Shown here: positions 25,613 through 35,228 of the stretch, piece after piece
Position numbering within the stretch: position 1 is the stretch's first letter
Layout of the letters: every line of letters starts with the position of its first letter
Origin: an uncultured Tenacibaculum sp.
GTDB lineage: Bacteria; Bacteroidota; Bacteroidia; Flavobacteriales; Flavobacteriaceae
Length of the DNA stretch: 64,000 nucleotides
Reading direction: 5' to 3'
Assembly (NCBI GenBank): GCA_947492185.1
Contig: CANLMR010000002.1
Coordinates: forward strand, 1 to 64,000
The notes under the pieces: model-generated
What the model saw: only the letters and a program-made list of their open reading frames with translations
What the model was told of the DNA's origin: nothing
The model's database searches: none
Translations under genes and position numbers: made by a program

Positions 25613-27244
25613 CTACAAATCAATCTCCTTTAAAGCATTGATATTATTTCTTTTCAAAAAGGCATCAATAGTTTCAAAGTGCTCAATTACTCGCTTATCT
25701 TTAAACTCAAATACTTTTTCAGATAAACCTTGTAAAAAGTCACGATCGTGAGATACTAAAATCAAAGTTCCGTCAAAGTTTAATAACGCTTCTTTAATAA
25801 CATCTTTTGATTTTAAATCTAAATGATTTGTTGGCTCATCTAATATTAAAAGATTCACTGGTTCTAGAAGTAATTTAACCATCGCTAAACGAGTTTTCTC
25901 ACCTCCAGAGAGAACTTTTACTTTCTTCTCAAGATCATCTCCACTAAACATAAAACGACCTAGAATATTCTTTATTTGAGTTCGAATATCACCTTCTGCA
26001 ACCTCATCAACAGTTTGAAAAATAGTTAATTCTGGATCTAATAAAGAAGCTTGATTTTGAGCAAAATAACCAACTTTTGCATTATGACCCAAACCGCATT
26101 CTCCATCAAAATCAATTTCACCCATTATAGCTTTTATCATGGTAGATTTTCCTTCACCATTTCGTCCTACAAAAGAGACTTTCTCTCCACGAGCAATAGA
26201 GAAACTAGCATCTTTAAATACAGTAAGATCTCCATATGTTTTAGTCAGCTCATTTACTTTTACAGGATAATCTCCAGATCTTGGAGAAGGAGGAAAGCGA
26301 AGTTTTAAAGCAGAAGTATCAACTTCATCTATTTCTACTGGAACTAATTTCTCAAGCATTCGTTCTCTTGAAGCAACTTGATTAGTTTTAGAATATGTTC
26401 CTTTAAATCGTTCAATAAATGCTTTAGTATCTGCTATAAATTTTTGTTGTTCTTGATAGGCTTTTAATTGATGAGCTCTTCTTTCTTTTCGTAATTCTAA
26501 ATAATGAGAATAATTTGCTTTATAATCGTGAACTGTCCCCATCGTAACTTCAATAGTTCTATTGGTTATATTGTCAATAAATGCTTTATCGTGAGAAATA
26601 ACAACAACAGCTTTTGCCTTGTTTAATAGAAAGTTTTCTAACCAAATTACAGATTCTATATCTACATGGTTCGTTGGCTCATCTAATAAAATTAAATCAG
26701 GTTTTTGAAGTAAAATTTTAGCTAATTCAACTCTCATACGCCAACCACCACTAAATTCAGAAGTTGCTCTATCAAAATCTTCTTGCTTAAATCCTAAACC
26801 TTTTAGAGCTTTTTCAACCTCAGCTTCGTAATTTACTTCCTCTAGAGCATAATATTTTTCTCCTAAATCAGAAACACGTTCAATAATTTTCATGTACGCA
26901 TCAGATTCATAATCTGTTCTTGTTTCTAATTGTTTATTTAAATCATTCATTTCAGCTTTCATATCAAAAATAGTTTGAAATGCCTTTGAAGCTTCTTCTT
27001 TAACGGTACAATTATCTTCTATCAATAAATGTTGAGGAAGATAGGCGATAACCGTATCTTTTGGACAACGAACACCCCCTTTAGTAGGCGAGTTTAATCC
27101 AGCAATAATCTTCATCATTGTAGACTTTCCTGCTCCATTTTTACCCATCAATGCAATTTTATCATTTTCATTAATTACAAAAGAAACATCACTAAATAAG
27201 GCTTTACCATTAAACTCAACTGTTAATTGATCTACAGATATCAT
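25613..27244 (-). CDS. ABC-F family ATPase
   Basis: A 543-residue protein with two ABC ATPase domains and no membrane segment. Domain 1: Walker A GKNGAGKST (~34), signature SGGWRMRVELAKIL, Walker B LILLDEPTNHVD. A charged linker follows (~245-320). Domain 2: GRNGEGKST, LSGGEKTRLAMVKLL, LLILDEPTNHLD. ABC-F proteins act on the ribosome, in translation-factor or antibiotic-protection roles. The short linker and housekeeping context favour an EttA/YbiT-like translational role over resistance; this is inference. Confidence 0.93.
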   Translation of the reverse strand: MISVDQLTVEFNGKALFSDVSFVINENDKIALMGKNGAGKSTMMKIIAGLNSPTKGGVRCPKDTVIAYLPQHLLIEDNCTVKEEASKAFQTIFDMKAEMNDLNKQLETRTDYESDAYMKIIERVSDLGEKYYALEEVNYEAEVEKALKGLGFKQEDFDRATSEFSGGWRMRVELAKILLQKPDLILLDEPTNHVDIESVIWLENFLLNKAKAVVVISHDKAFIDNITNRTIEVTMGTVHDYKANYSHYLELRKERRAHQLKAYQEQQKFIADTKAFIERFKGTYSKTNQVASRERMLEKLVPVEIDEVDTSALKLRFPPSPRSGDYPVKVNELTKTYGDLTVFKDASFSIARGEKVSFVGRNGEGKSTMIKAIMGEIDFDGECGLGHNAKVGYFAQNQASLLDPELTIFQTVDEVAEGDIRTQIKNILGRFMFSGDDLEKKVKVLSGGEKTRLAMVKLLLEPVNLLILDEPTNHLDLKSKDVIKEALLNFDGTLILVSHDRDFLQGLSEKVFEFKDKRVIEHFETIDAFLKRNNINALKEIDL

Positions 27245-27316
27245 AATTCATGATTTATTGGCGCGAAAATAGTGATTTATGTTTTTAGAACTAAATGTTG
27301 CTTTGTGTCTTTTATT

Positions 27317-27405
27317 GTCATTGCGATTGAAACGTAGTGTAAAGAAGCAATCTTTTTATAGATTAATAGAGATTACTTCATTCGTTGTTACTCTTTCGTA
27401 ATGAC
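27317..27405. repeat. dispersed palindromic repeat, copy 1
   Basis: About 89 bp that begins GTCATTGCGA and ends TCGTAATGAC, with inner arms AAGCAATCT and AGATTACTT. The same design recurs at 28587-28659, 32134-32214 and 35229-35304, all around the his operon. The rest of 27245-27481 shows nothing else I can support. Confidence 0.7.
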
Positions 27406-27481
27406 GTCTTTTATGTAATCAAATGAGAAAATTAAACATTAAAGCATTTCTTGTTTAAAAAATAATATTTTAAAGAAATAG

Positions 27482-27513
27482 TTGTATATTAAAATAAATA
27501 TCACTTAAATTTG
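27482..27513 (+). promoter_or_regulatory. his operon promoter
   Basis: TTG (27482-27484), 21-bp spacer, TAAATTTG (27506-27513) followed by GC. The predicted start is about 15 bases upstream of the His-rich leader ORF. Confidence 0.65.
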
Positions 27514-27532
27514 CATCCGTAAAATTATTACA

Positions 27533-27592
27533 ATGACATTTATTCAATTACATCATCATCATCATCATATTTGCACTCAAGCGAATCGATAA
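27533..27592 (+). CDS. hisL: his leader peptide (six consecutive His codons)
   Basis: A 19-residue ORF, MTFIQLHHHHHHICTQANR, with six CAT codons in a row at 27551-27568 and a TAA stop at 27590. It lies just after the operon promoter and 30 bases before a terminator hairpin, upstream of hisG. This is the classical layout of ribosome-mediated attenuation: stalling at His codons when charged His-tRNA is scarce should prevent terminator formation. The role is inferred from this layout. Confidence 0.9.
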   Translation: MTFIQLHHHHHHICTQANR

Positions 27593-27622
27593 TGATATGT
27601 ACGTAATTAAAAGCATAAAATT

Positions 27623-27654
27623 AAAATCCGTTTGAGTAAATCAAGCGGATTTTT
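27623..27654 (+). terminator. his attenuator terminator
   Basis: Stem AAAATCCGTTTGA/TCAAGCGGATTTT (one T-G pair) with loop GTAAA and a six-T run, located between the leader peptide and hisG. A competing antiterminator should involve the 27593-27622 region; I could not define it by eye. Confidence 0.85.
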
Positions 27655-27717
27655 TAATTCTACACACTTCAGAATTAAATTCCTAAGGTTTGCTCAAACA
27701 ACAACACAAATACTAAA

Positions 27718-28575
27718 ATGAGTAAACTAAGATTAGCAGTTCAAAAATCAGGAAGACTTAACGAAGAATCTTTAAAACTTTTAAAAGCTATAGGAATTTC
27801 TATTGATAATGGAAAAGATCAATTAAAAGCTTCAGCTCGTAATTTTCCTTTAGAAGTTTTCTTCTTAAGAAATGGTGATATTCCTCAATATTTAAGAGAT
27901 GGAGTAGTAGATATTGCCATTATCGGTGAAAACCTGATTATTGAAAAAGGAAATAATATTGATGTTGTAGAGAAGTTAGGTTTTTCTAAATGTAGAGTTT
28001 CAATTGCTGTTCCTAAAACTTCAGAAGCTAAAAGTTTAGCTGATTTAGCTGGTAAAAAAATTGCAACTTCTTATCCAAAAACGGTTGAAAAATTCTTGGC
28101 AAAAGCGGGAGTTGAAGCAAATTTACACATTATTAATGGTTCTGTTGAGATTGCTCCGAATATTGGATTGGCAGACGCAGTTTGTGATATTGTTTCAAGT
28201 GGAAGCACTTTATTTAAGAACAACTTAAAGGAAATAGAAGTATTATTAAAGTCTGAAGCAGTTTTAGTTAAATCTCCACAAATATCTAAAGAAAATCAAG
28301 CTGTTTTAAATAAAATTCAGTTCCGTTTACAATCTGTATTAGCTGGTAGAAAAAATAAATATGTATTGTTAAATGCTCCAAATAATAAATTGGACGAAAT
28401 CATTAGAATTCTTCCAGGAATTAAAAGTCCAACTATTTTACCGTTAGCGCAAGAAGGTTGGAGTTCTGTTCACTCTGTTATCAATAAAAATGATTTTTGG
28501 GATATAATTGATGAACTACGTTCAGCTGGAGCAGAAGGAATTTTAGTTTGTCCAATTGAAAATATGATTCAGTAA
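27718..28575 (+). CDS. hisG: ATP phosphoribosyltransferase, long form
   Basis: A 285-residue HisG, catalysing the first step of histidine synthesis (ATP + PRPP to phosphoribosyl-ATP). The start motif LRLAVQKSGRLNEESLKLL and the phosphate-binding region ADAVCDIVSSGSTLFKNNL are present. The extra C-terminal ~75 residues form the ACT-like regulatory domain of the long form (GIKSPTILPLAQEGWSSVHS), so histidine feedback is expected and no separate HisZ is needed. It is the first structural gene after the attenuator. Confidence 0.96.
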   Translation: MSKLRLAVQKSGRLNEESLKLLKAIGISIDNGKDQLKASARNFPLEVFFLRNGDIPQYLRDGVVDIAIIGENLIIEKGNNIDVVEKLGFSKCRVSIAVPKTSEAKSLADLAGKKIATSYPKTVEKFLAKAGVEANLHIINGSVEIAPNIGLADAVCDIVSSGSTLFKNNLKEIEVLLKSEAVLVKSPQISKENQAVLNKIQFRLQSVLAGRKNKYVLLNAPNNKLDEIIRILPGIKSPTILPLAQEGWSSVHSVINKNDFWDIIDELRSAGAEGILVCPIENMIQ

Positions 28576-28586
28576 AAAATTATAAC

Positions 28587-28659
28587 GTCATTCCGAACGA
28601 AGAATAAGTGAAGGAATCTAATTTTTAAGAACGAGATTGCTTCTTTTCAATCGCAATGA
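28587..28659. repeat. dispersed palindromic repeat, copy 2
   Basis: Begins GTCATTCCGA and ends TCGCAATGA, with inner arms GAAGGAATCT and AGATTGCTTC. It fills the hisG-hisD gap. Confidence 0.7.
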
Positions 28660-28677
28660 AAAAAAAGGAATATTAGA

Positions 28678-29967
28678 ATGAAATTTTATACAAATCCGGA
28701 TAAAAGTACCTGGAATGAGCTTTGTAAAAGAGCACAGTTTGATAAATCTGAACTTAATGAAATAGTAACTGCTATTTTAGAGAATGTACAACAGAATAAA
28801 GATCAAGCTTTATATGAATATGCTGAGAAGTTTGATAACGCTAAATTATCAAGTTTAGAGGTTTCAAAAGAAGAAATTGAAGTAGCTAAAAGTAAAGTTT
28901 CAGAAGAGTTGAAGCAAGCCATTGAGCAAGCTAAAAATAATATTGAAGTTTTTCATGCCTCTCAAAAAGAGACCCAAAAAATAATTGAAACAACAAAAGG
29001 TGTTCAATGTTGGAGAAAATCTGTAGGAATTGAAAAAGTCGGTTTATATATTCCGGGAGGAACTGCGCCATTATTTTCAACAATTTTGATGTTAGCGGTT
29101 CCAGCTAAAGTTGCAGGTTGTAAAGAAATTGTATTGTGCACACCTCCAAATAAGAAAGGAAAAGTTAATCCTGTAATTCTATATACAGCAAATCTTGTTG
29201 GCGTAACTAAAATATTTAAAGTCGGTGGAGCACAAGCTGTTGGTGCTATGACTTTCGGAACAGAGACTATTCCTCAAGTGTATAAAATATTTGGACCAGG
29301 AAATCAGTTTGTGACAAAAGCTAAAGAATTAGTTCAAGAATACGGAGTTGCGATTGATATGCCAGCGGGACCAAGTGAAGTTTTAGTGATTGCTGATGAA
29401 ACTTCAAATCCAAGTTTTGTGGCTGCTGATTTATTATCACAAGCAGAACATGGAACAGATAGTCAAGTGATTTTAGTTTCAAACAATAAAGAAAGTATTG
29501 GGGAAATTGAAAGTGAATTAGAAAAACAATTAAACGAATTACCGAGAAAAGATATTGCTGAAAAAGCGCTTCAAAACAGTAGAACAGTTTACTTTGATTC
29601 TATTGAAGAAGGAATTGATTTTAGTAATGAGTATGCTCCGGAACACTTAATTATAGCTTCTGAAAAAGCTGATGATTTTATTGAAAAAATCACCAATGCT
29701 GGTTCTGTTTTCTTGGGGAATTATAGTTGTGAAAGTGCAGGAGATTATGCTTCAGGAACAAATCATACCTTACCAACCTATGGTTATGCTAAGAACTACA
29801 GTGGTGTTTCTCTAGATAGTTTTGTAAAGAAGATTACATTCCAGAAATTATCAAAAGAAGGAATTAAAAATATTGGTAATACTATTGAGTTGATGGCTGA
29901 GGCTGAAGGATTACAAGCTCACAAAAATGCAGTTACATTACGTTTAAAAAGTTTAACAGATGTTTAG
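28678..29967 (+). CDS. hisD: histidinol dehydrogenase
   Basis: A 429-residue, family-length enzyme that oxidises histidinol to histidine in two NAD-dependent steps. Signature regions: VGLYIPGGTAPLFSTILMLA, KVGGAQAVGAMTFGT, KIFGPGNQFVTKAKELV, and the zinc/catalytic region YAPEHLIIAS. The stop overlaps the hisC start by 8 bases. Confidence 0.97.
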   Translation: MKFYTNPDKSTWNELCKRAQFDKSELNEIVTAILENVQQNKDQALYEYAEKFDNAKLSSLEVSKEEIEVAKSKVSEELKQAIEQAKNNIEVFHASQKETQKIIETTKGVQCWRKSVGIEKVGLYIPGGTAPLFSTILMLAVPAKVAGCKEIVLCTPPNKKGKVNPVILYTANLVGVTKIFKVGGAQAVGAMTFGTETIPQVYKIFGPGNQFVTKAKELVQEYGVAIDMPAGPSEVLVIADETSNPSFVAADLLSQAEHGTDSQVILVSNNKESIGEIESELEKQLNELPRKDIAEKALQNSRTVYFDSIEEGIDFSNEYAPEHLIIASEKADDFIEKITNAGSVFLGNYSCESAGDYASGTNHTLPTYGYAKNYSGVSLDSFVKKITFQKLSKEGIKNIGNTIELMAEAEGLQAHKNAVTLRLKSLTDV

Positions 29968-30985
29968 TTTAGAAAAAATAGTTAGAAAAAATATATGGAA
30001 TTTAACTCCGTATTCTTCTGCGAGAGATGAATTTAAAGGAACTGCAGATGTGTTTTTAGATGCAAATGAAAATCCTTACGGAAACTTAAATCGTTATCCA
30101 GATCCGCAACAAAGTAAAATCAAAGAGAAATTAGCAAAGATTAAAAATGTTAATAGAGATCAAATCTTTATTGGAAATGGAAGTGACGAAGTTATCGATT
30201 TAGCATTTCGTATTTTTTGTGAACCTGGAGTTGATAAAGCCTTAACGTTTTCTCCAACCTATGGAATGTACGATGTTTCTGCAGATATCAATAATATTGA
30301 GTTAATCAAACAGCCATTAATCAATGATTTTCAGATTAATTTAAATCAATTACAGCCTTATTTAGACGATCCTTTGGTGAAGATGATATTTATATGTTCT
30401 CCAAATAATCCAACAGGAAATACGATTAATGTGCAAGATATTGAATACATATTGTCTAACTTCGATGGTGTTGTGATAATAGATGAAGCTTATATCGATT
30501 TCAGTTCTAAGCAATCCTTCATCGAAAAGATAAATGATTATCCTAATTTAATAGTAAGTCAAACTTTTAGTAAAGCTTGGGGATTAGCCGGTGTTAGAGT
30601 AGGGGCTGCATACACCAACAAAGCAATTTTAGATTTGTACAACAGAGTTAAACCTCCATATAATGTAAGTGTTTTGAATCAAGAAGCTGTTTTAGAATCA
30701 TTAAATAATTTGTCAGACGTACAGAAAAATATCGACATTATTTTAGAAGAAAGAAGTAGATTAAAGCAGCGTTTGGCAAGCATTAAAAAAGTAAATAAAA
30801 TATATCCTTCTGATGCTAACTTTTTATTGGTGAATGTAGACGACGCTGATAAAACCTATAACTATTTAATTGATGAAAAAGTTATTATTAGAAATCGAAA
30901 CAAAGTAATTAATAATTGTATCAGAATTACTGTTGGAACTCCAGAAGAAAATGAACAACTAATCAACGCGCTAAAAGCATTATAA
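29960..30985 (+). CDS. hisC: histidinol-phosphate aminotransferase
   Basis: A 341-residue PLP-dependent class II aminotransferase. Motifs: [33 protein letters not shown], and the PLP lysine in [16 protein letters not shown]. It converts imidazole acetol phosphate to histidinol phosphate. Both ends overlap neighbours: 8 bases with hisD and 1 base with hisB. Confidence 0.97.
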   Translation: MFSLEKIVRKNIWNLTPYSSARDEFKGTADVFLDANENPYGNLNRYPDPQQSKIKEKLAKIKNVNRDQIFIGNGSDEVIDLAFRIFCEPGVDKALTFSPTYGMYDVSADINNIELIKQPLINDFQINLNQLQPYLDDPLVKMIFICSPNNPTGNTINVQDIEYILSNFDGVVIIDEAYIDFSSKQSFIEKINDYPNLIVSQTFSKAWGLAGVRVGAAYTNKAILDLYNRVKPPYNVSVLNQEAVLESLNNLSDVQKNIDIILEERSRLKQRLASIKKVNKIYPSDANFLLVNVDDADKTYNYLIDEKVIIRNRNKVINNCIRITVGTPEENEQLINALKAL

Positions 30986-32124
30986 TGAAGAAAAAAGTAT
31001 TATTTATAGATAGAGACGGAACTTTAGTAATAGAACCACCTGTAGATTATCAATTAGATAGTTTAGAAAAGTTAGAGTTTTATCCGAAAGTATTCCAATA
31101 CATGGCTAAAATTGCTGAAGAATTAGATTTTGAATTGGTTATGGTAACCAATCAAGATGGTTTAGGAACCGATTCTTTTCCAGAAGATACATTTTGGCCT
31201 GCTCAAAATAAAGTTATTGATGCTTTTGCTAAAGAAGGTGTTGTTTTTTCTGAAGTATTTATTGATAGAACGTTTGCTGCTGAAAACGCACCAACTCGTA
31301 AACCAAGAACTGGTTTATTAACACAATATTTTTCTGACGAATATGATCTTGAAAACTCTTTCGTACTAGGAGATCGTATTACAGATATGGAATTAGCTAA
31401 GAATTTAGGAGCAAAAGGAATTTATTTGTCTGAAAATCCTGAATTGGGAGCAGATGAAATAGAATCATCTAAACAAGAAATAATTGATTGTATCGCTTTA
31501 ACAAATACAAATTGGGCAGCCATTTATGAGTTTTTAAAGTTAGAAGATCGTGTTGCAGAAATTACCAGAAACACTAATGAAACTAAGATTTATATCAAAT
31601 TAAATTTAGATGGTTCAGGTAAAAACGATATTAGTACTGGATTAAAATTCTTTGATCACATGTTAGACCAAATCGGTCGTCACGGAGCAATGGATTTAAC
31701 AATTAAAGTTGATGGTGATTTAGAAGTTGATGAGCACCACACTATTGAAGATACAATGATTGCTTTAGGAGAAGTATTTTATAAGGCAGTTGGAAATAAA
31801 TTAGGTATTGAACGATATGGATTCTGTTTACCAATGGATGATTGTTTAGCGCAAGTTGCTGTTGATTTTGGAGGTAGAAATTGGTTAGAATGGGATGCAG
31901 AGTTTAAGAGAGAGAAAATTGGAGATATGCCTACAGAAATGTTCTTCCACTTATTCAAATCATTTACAGACGGAGCAAAATGTAACTTAAATGTAAAAGC
32001 AGAAGGTGTTAACGAACACCACAAAATTGAAGGAATATTTAAAGCATTTGCTAAAGCTATAAAAATGGCTGTAAAACGTGATGCCAATAAAATGTTTTTA
32101 CCATCAACTAAAGGAATGCTTTAA
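30985..32124 (+). CDS. hisB: bifunctional histidinol-phosphatase / imidazoleglycerol-phosphate dehydratase
   Basis: A 379-residue fusion. Residues ~1-165 are a HAD phosphatase (catalytic Asp motif [10 protein letters not shown], then VTNQDGLG, then [10 protein letters not shown]). Residues ~190-379 are the IGP dehydratase with the metal-binding motifs [27 protein letters not shown] and [11 protein letters not shown]. The zinc loop of the E. coli-type phosphatase domain (Cys/His cluster) is absent here: residues 92-110 read [19 protein letters not shown], with no Cys or His. It catalyses two non-consecutive steps of the pathway. Confidence 0.95.
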   Translation: MKKKVLFIDRDGTLVIEPPVDYQLDSLEKLEFYPKVFQYMAKIAEELDFELVMVTNQDGLGTDSFPEDTFWPAQNKVIDAFAKEGVVFSEVFIDRTFAAENAPTRKPRTGLLTQYFSDEYDLENSFVLGDRITDMELAKNLGAKGIYLSENPELGADEIESSKQEIIDCIALTNTNWAAIYEFLKLEDRVAEITRNTNETKIYIKLNLDGSGKNDISTGLKFFDHMLDQIGRHGAMDLTIKVDGDLEVDEHHTIEDTMIALGEVFYKAVGNKLGIERYGFCLPMDDCLAQVAVDFGGRNWLEWDAEFKREKIGDMPTEMFFHLFKSFTDGAKCNLNVKAEGVNEHHKIEGIFKAFAKAIKMAVKRDANKMFLPSTKGML

Positions 32125-32133
32125 ATTATAGTC

Positions 32134-32214
32134 GTCATTCCGAGGAACTAAAGAGACGAAGGAATCTTTTTAAAAATAAGATTACTTCATTTCACAAGTT
32201 TCATTCGTAATGAC
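32134..32214. repeat. dispersed palindromic repeat, copy 3
   Basis: Begins GTCATTCCGA and ends TCGTAATGAC, with inner arms GAAGGAATCT and AGATTACTTC. It fills the hisB-hisH gap. Confidence 0.7.
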
Positions 32215-32231
32215 GTAAAATTAAAACAAAA

Positions 32232-32813
32232 ATGAAATTAGTCATTATAGATTACGGAGCGGGAAACATAAAAAGTATTCAATTTGCCTTTAAAAGATTA
32301 GGTGTTGATGCTGTGTTAACCAATAACGTAGAAGAAATACAAAATGCTGATAAAGTAATTTTTCCCGGTGTGGGAGAAGCAAGTTCAGCAATGAATAAAT
32401 TAAGAGAAAGTGGCTTGGATAAAGTTATTCCAAATTTAAAACAGCCAGTGTTAGGTATTTGTTTGGGTATGCAATTAATGTGTGCTTCATCAGAAGAAGG
32501 AAATACCGAAGGATTAGGGATTTTTGATGTAGAAATTAAACGTTTCTCAAATGAGTTAAAAGTTCCTCAAATGGGTTGGAATACAATTTCAAATCTAAAG
32601 TCAGATTTATTCAAAGGAATAAAAGAAGACGAATACATGTATTTAGTACATAGCTATTATGCTGAAGATTGTAAATATGCAATCGCAGCTACCGATTATG
32701 GAATAAACTATGCTACAGCTTTACATAAAGATAATTTTTACGGAACTCAGTTTCACCCAGAAAAAAGTGGAGTTGAAGGAGAAAAAATTCTGAAGAATTT
32801 TTTAGAACTTTAG
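32232..32813 (+). CDS. hisH: imidazole glycerol phosphate synthase, glutaminase subunit
   Basis: A 193-residue class I glutamine amidotransferase. The nucleophile Cys is in PVLGICLGMQLM, and the catalytic His/Glu are in GTQFHPEKSG. It supplies ammonia to HisF. The start motif is LVIIDYGAGNIKSI. It is separated from its partner hisF by three genes here. Confidence 0.97.
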   Translation: MKLVIIDYGAGNIKSIQFAFKRLGVDAVLTNNVEEIQNADKVIFPGVGEASSAMNKLRESGLDKVIPNLKQPVLGICLGMQLMCASSEEGNTEGLGIFDVEIKRFSNELKVPQMGWNTISNLKSDLFKGIKEDEYMYLVHSYYAEDCKYAIAATDYGINYATALHKDNFYGTQFHPEKSGVEGEKILKNFLEL

Positions 32814-32836
32814 ATTAAAGTATTAAGAAAATAGCT

Positions 32837-33184
32837 ATGAATAATTATGAAAATTTAAAAATTTGGGAAAAGGCAATGAATTTGGTTGAAGAAGTCTATT
32901 CCGTAATCAAATTAATGCCTGAAGAAGAGAAATACGGATTAGTATCACAAATCAAAAGATGTAGTATTTCTATTCCTTCTAATATAGCTGAAGGAGCTGG
33001 AAGAAATTCAAAAAAGGAGTTCAAGCATTTTTTGAGTATCGCAAATGGTTCTACATGTGAACTTGAAACGCAGATATTATTATCTGCAAGACTAAAATTT
33101 ATTAAAAATGAACAAGTAAAAAATATTTTGAACTTATGTAATGAAGTCAAGAAAATGAACTTTTCACTTCAAAGAAGCTTATAA
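32837..33184 (+). CDS. four-helix-bundle protein (S23/IVP family)
   Basis: A 115-residue protein of the TIGR02436 type, first described from intervening sequences in 23S rRNA genes. The start pattern ENLKIWEKAMNLVEEVY, the centre QIKRCSISIPSNIAEGAGR and the later NGSTCELETQILLSARL are all typical. Function unknown. It lies 23 bp after hisH, inside the his operon and in the same direction. It is not part of the pathway, so it is probably an insertion of a mobile or passenger gene. Confidence 0.9.
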   Translation: MNNYENLKIWEKAMNLVEEVYSVIKLMPEEEKYGLVSQIKRCSISIPSNIAEGAGRNSKKEFKHFLSIANGSTCELETQILLSARLKFIKNEQVKNILNLCNEVKKMNFSLQRSL

Positions 33185-33220
33185 CTTAATACTTTTTACT
33201 ATATACTTAAAACAAACAAA

Positions 33221-33943
33221 ATGAGAATAATACCTGCTATTGACATTATTGAAGGAAAATGTGTTCGTTTAACAAAAGGTGATTATAACACAAAAAAAAT
33301 TTACAACGAAAATCCGTTAGAGGTTGCTAAGCAATTTGAAGATGCTGGTATTGAGTATTTGCACGTAGTTGATTTAGATGGAGCTAAGTCGAAACATATT
33401 GTAAATCATAAGGTTTTAGAACAAATAGCTTCGAAAACTAATTTAAAAATTGATTTTGGTGGTGGTTTAAAATCTGATGAAGATGCTAAAATTGCATTTG
33501 AAAGTGGAGCAAATCAAATTACTGGTGGAAGTATTGCAGTAAAAAATCCAGATATTTTTATCAATTGGTTAAAAAATTATGGTTCTGAGAGAATCATTTT
33601 AGGAGCTGATTGTAAAAATAGAAAAGTAGCTACTCACGGTTGGATGGAAACTTCTGTAGTTGATGTTGTTGAATTTATTACCGATTATGAGGAAATCGGT
33701 GTAGAATACGTAATTTGTACAGATGTTGCTAAAGACGGAATGTTAGAAGGAACTTCAAACAAATTATATAAGGAAATTTTAGAGACAACTAAAGTTAAAC
33801 TCATAGCAAGTGGTGGAGTTTCTAATTTAGATGATTTATTTAAAGTACAAGAGTTAGGATGTGAAGGTGTTATTGTTGGTAAAGCTATCTATGAGAATAA
33901 AATCAGCTTAAAAGAACTTGAACAATTTATCATAAAACAGTAA
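33221..33943 (+). CDS. hisA: ProFAR isomerase
   Basis: A 240-residue TIM-barrel enzyme that isomerises the ProFAR intermediate. Signature regions: [38 protein letters not shown] and [14 protein letters not shown]. It ends 3 bp before the DinB-like gene. Confidence 0.97.
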   Translation: MRIIPAIDIIEGKCVRLTKGDYNTKKIYNENPLEVAKQFEDAGIEYLHVVDLDGAKSKHIVNHKVLEQIASKTNLKIDFGGGLKSDEDAKIAFESGANQITGGSIAVKNPDIFINWLKNYGSERIILGADCKNRKVATHGWMETSVVDVVEFITDYEEIGVEYVICTDVAKDGMLEGTSNKLYKEILETTKVKLIASGGVSNLDDLFKVQELGCEGVIVGKAIYENKISLKELEQFIIKQ

Positions 33944-33946
33944 AAA

Positions 33947-34459
33947 ATGAATACTGAAGTATTAAAAGAATTAAAAGATCAAATCATTTATAGATTGGAT
34001 GAAAGTACTCGAATGAATACACAATCATTGAGTTTAATTTCAGAAGATGATGTTTGGAAAAGAATCAATAATTCTTCGAACAGTATAGGAAACTTAATAC
34101 TTCATTTATGTGGTAATATTACTCAGTATGCAATTTCCTCATTAGGAAATATTGATGATTTTAGAAATAGAGATTTAGAGTTTTCTATTGATAAAGGATA
34201 TTCAAAATCTGAATTATTAGAAAAGCTGAATACTACTCTTGAAGAAGCAAAAGAGGTTATTAACAATACTACTCTTGAAGAATACCTTAGAAAACGAGAA
34301 GTTCAAGGCTTTACTTTTTCAGGTATTGGAATTGTAATTCACGTAACTGAACATTATTCGTATCACACAGGACAAATTGCTTTTTGGGTAAAGCAATTAA
34401 AGAATAAAGATTTAGGTTTTTACGATGGAGTAGATTTAACAATAAAAAACAAAGATTAA
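33947..34459 (+). CDS. DinB/DUF1572-like protein
   Basis: A 170-residue four-helix-bundle protein of the DinB superfamily. The metal-binding His pattern is visible: [13 protein letters not shown] (~48) and [17 protein letters not shown] (~132-148). Such proteins can be thiol-dependent transferases, including bacillithiol-linked ones. It is tightly packed between hisA (3 bp) and hisF (1 bp), so it is co-translated with the histidine genes although no role in the pathway is known. Confidence 0.85.
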   Translation: MNTEVLKELKDQIIYRLDESTRMNTQSLSLISEDDVWKRINNSSNSIGNLILHLCGNITQYAISSLGNIDDFRNRDLEFSIDKGYSKSELLEKLNTTLEEAKEVINNTTLEEYLRKREVQGFTFSGIGIVIHVTEHYSYHTGQIAFWVKQLKNKDLGFYDGVDLTIKNKD

Positions 34460-34460
34460 A

Positions 34461-35216
34461 ATGTTAACAAAACGAATAGTTCCTTGTTTGGATATTAAAA
34501 ATGGAAGAACAGTAAAAGGAGTCAATTTTGTAAACTTAATAGATGCTGGTGATCCTGTTGTTCTTGCGAAACAATATGCAGAATTTGGAGCGGACGAACT
34601 GGTGTTTTTAGATATAGCAGCTACTCTTGAAAACAGAGGAACTACTTTAGATATGGTAGAAAAGGTTGCCGCTCAAGTAAATATCCCGTTTACTGTTGGA
34701 GGTGGAATTTCTTCTATTGAACATGTAGACGCTTTATTAAAATGTGGAGCGGACAAAGTTTCGATTAATTCATCAGCCGTTAAAAGACCAGAGTTAATTA
34801 ATGAATTATCTCAAAAATTTGGAAGTCAATGTGTAGTTGTAGCAATCGATGCTAAACAAGTTGACGGAGAATGGAAAGTTCATTTGGCTGGTGGAACAAT
34901 TCCAACGGAATTGAATTTATTTGACTGGGCTAAGGAAGTTGAAAAAAGAGGAGCAGGCGAGATCTTATTTACATCAATGGATAATGATGGTACAAAAGCT
35001 GGATTTGCGAATAAAGCATTGGCAAGGTTGTCAGATGAATTAAATATTCCAATTATTGCTTCTGGAGGAGCTGGATCTGTACAACATTTCATTGATACAT
35101 TTACAGAAGGAAAATCTGATGCTGCTTTAGCTGCAAGTGTTTTCCACTTTGGTGAAATTCCAATTCCAGAATTAAAACAAGCTTTAAAAGAGCAAAACAT
35201 TCCTGTTAGGATTTAA
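34461..35216 (+). CDS. hisF: imidazole glycerol phosphate synthase, cyclase subunit
   Basis: A 251-residue TIM barrel with [18 protein letters not shown] at the start, catalytic Asp residues in CLDI and [14 protein letters not shown], and [11 protein letters not shown]. It closes the imidazole ring using ammonia from HisH. Confidence 0.97.
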   Translation: MLTKRIVPCLDIKNGRTVKGVNFVNLIDAGDPVVLAKQYAEFGADELVFLDIAATLENRGTTLDMVEKVAAQVNIPFTVGGGISSIEHVDALLKCGADKVSINSSAVKRPELINELSQKFGSQCVVVAIDAKQVDGEWKVHLAGGTIPTELNLFDWAKEVEKRGAGEILFTSMDNDGTKAGFANKALARLSDELNIPIIASGGAGSVQHFIDTFTEGKSDAALAASVFHFGEIPIPELKQALKEQNIPVRI

Positions 35217-35228
35217 AAAATAAAACTT

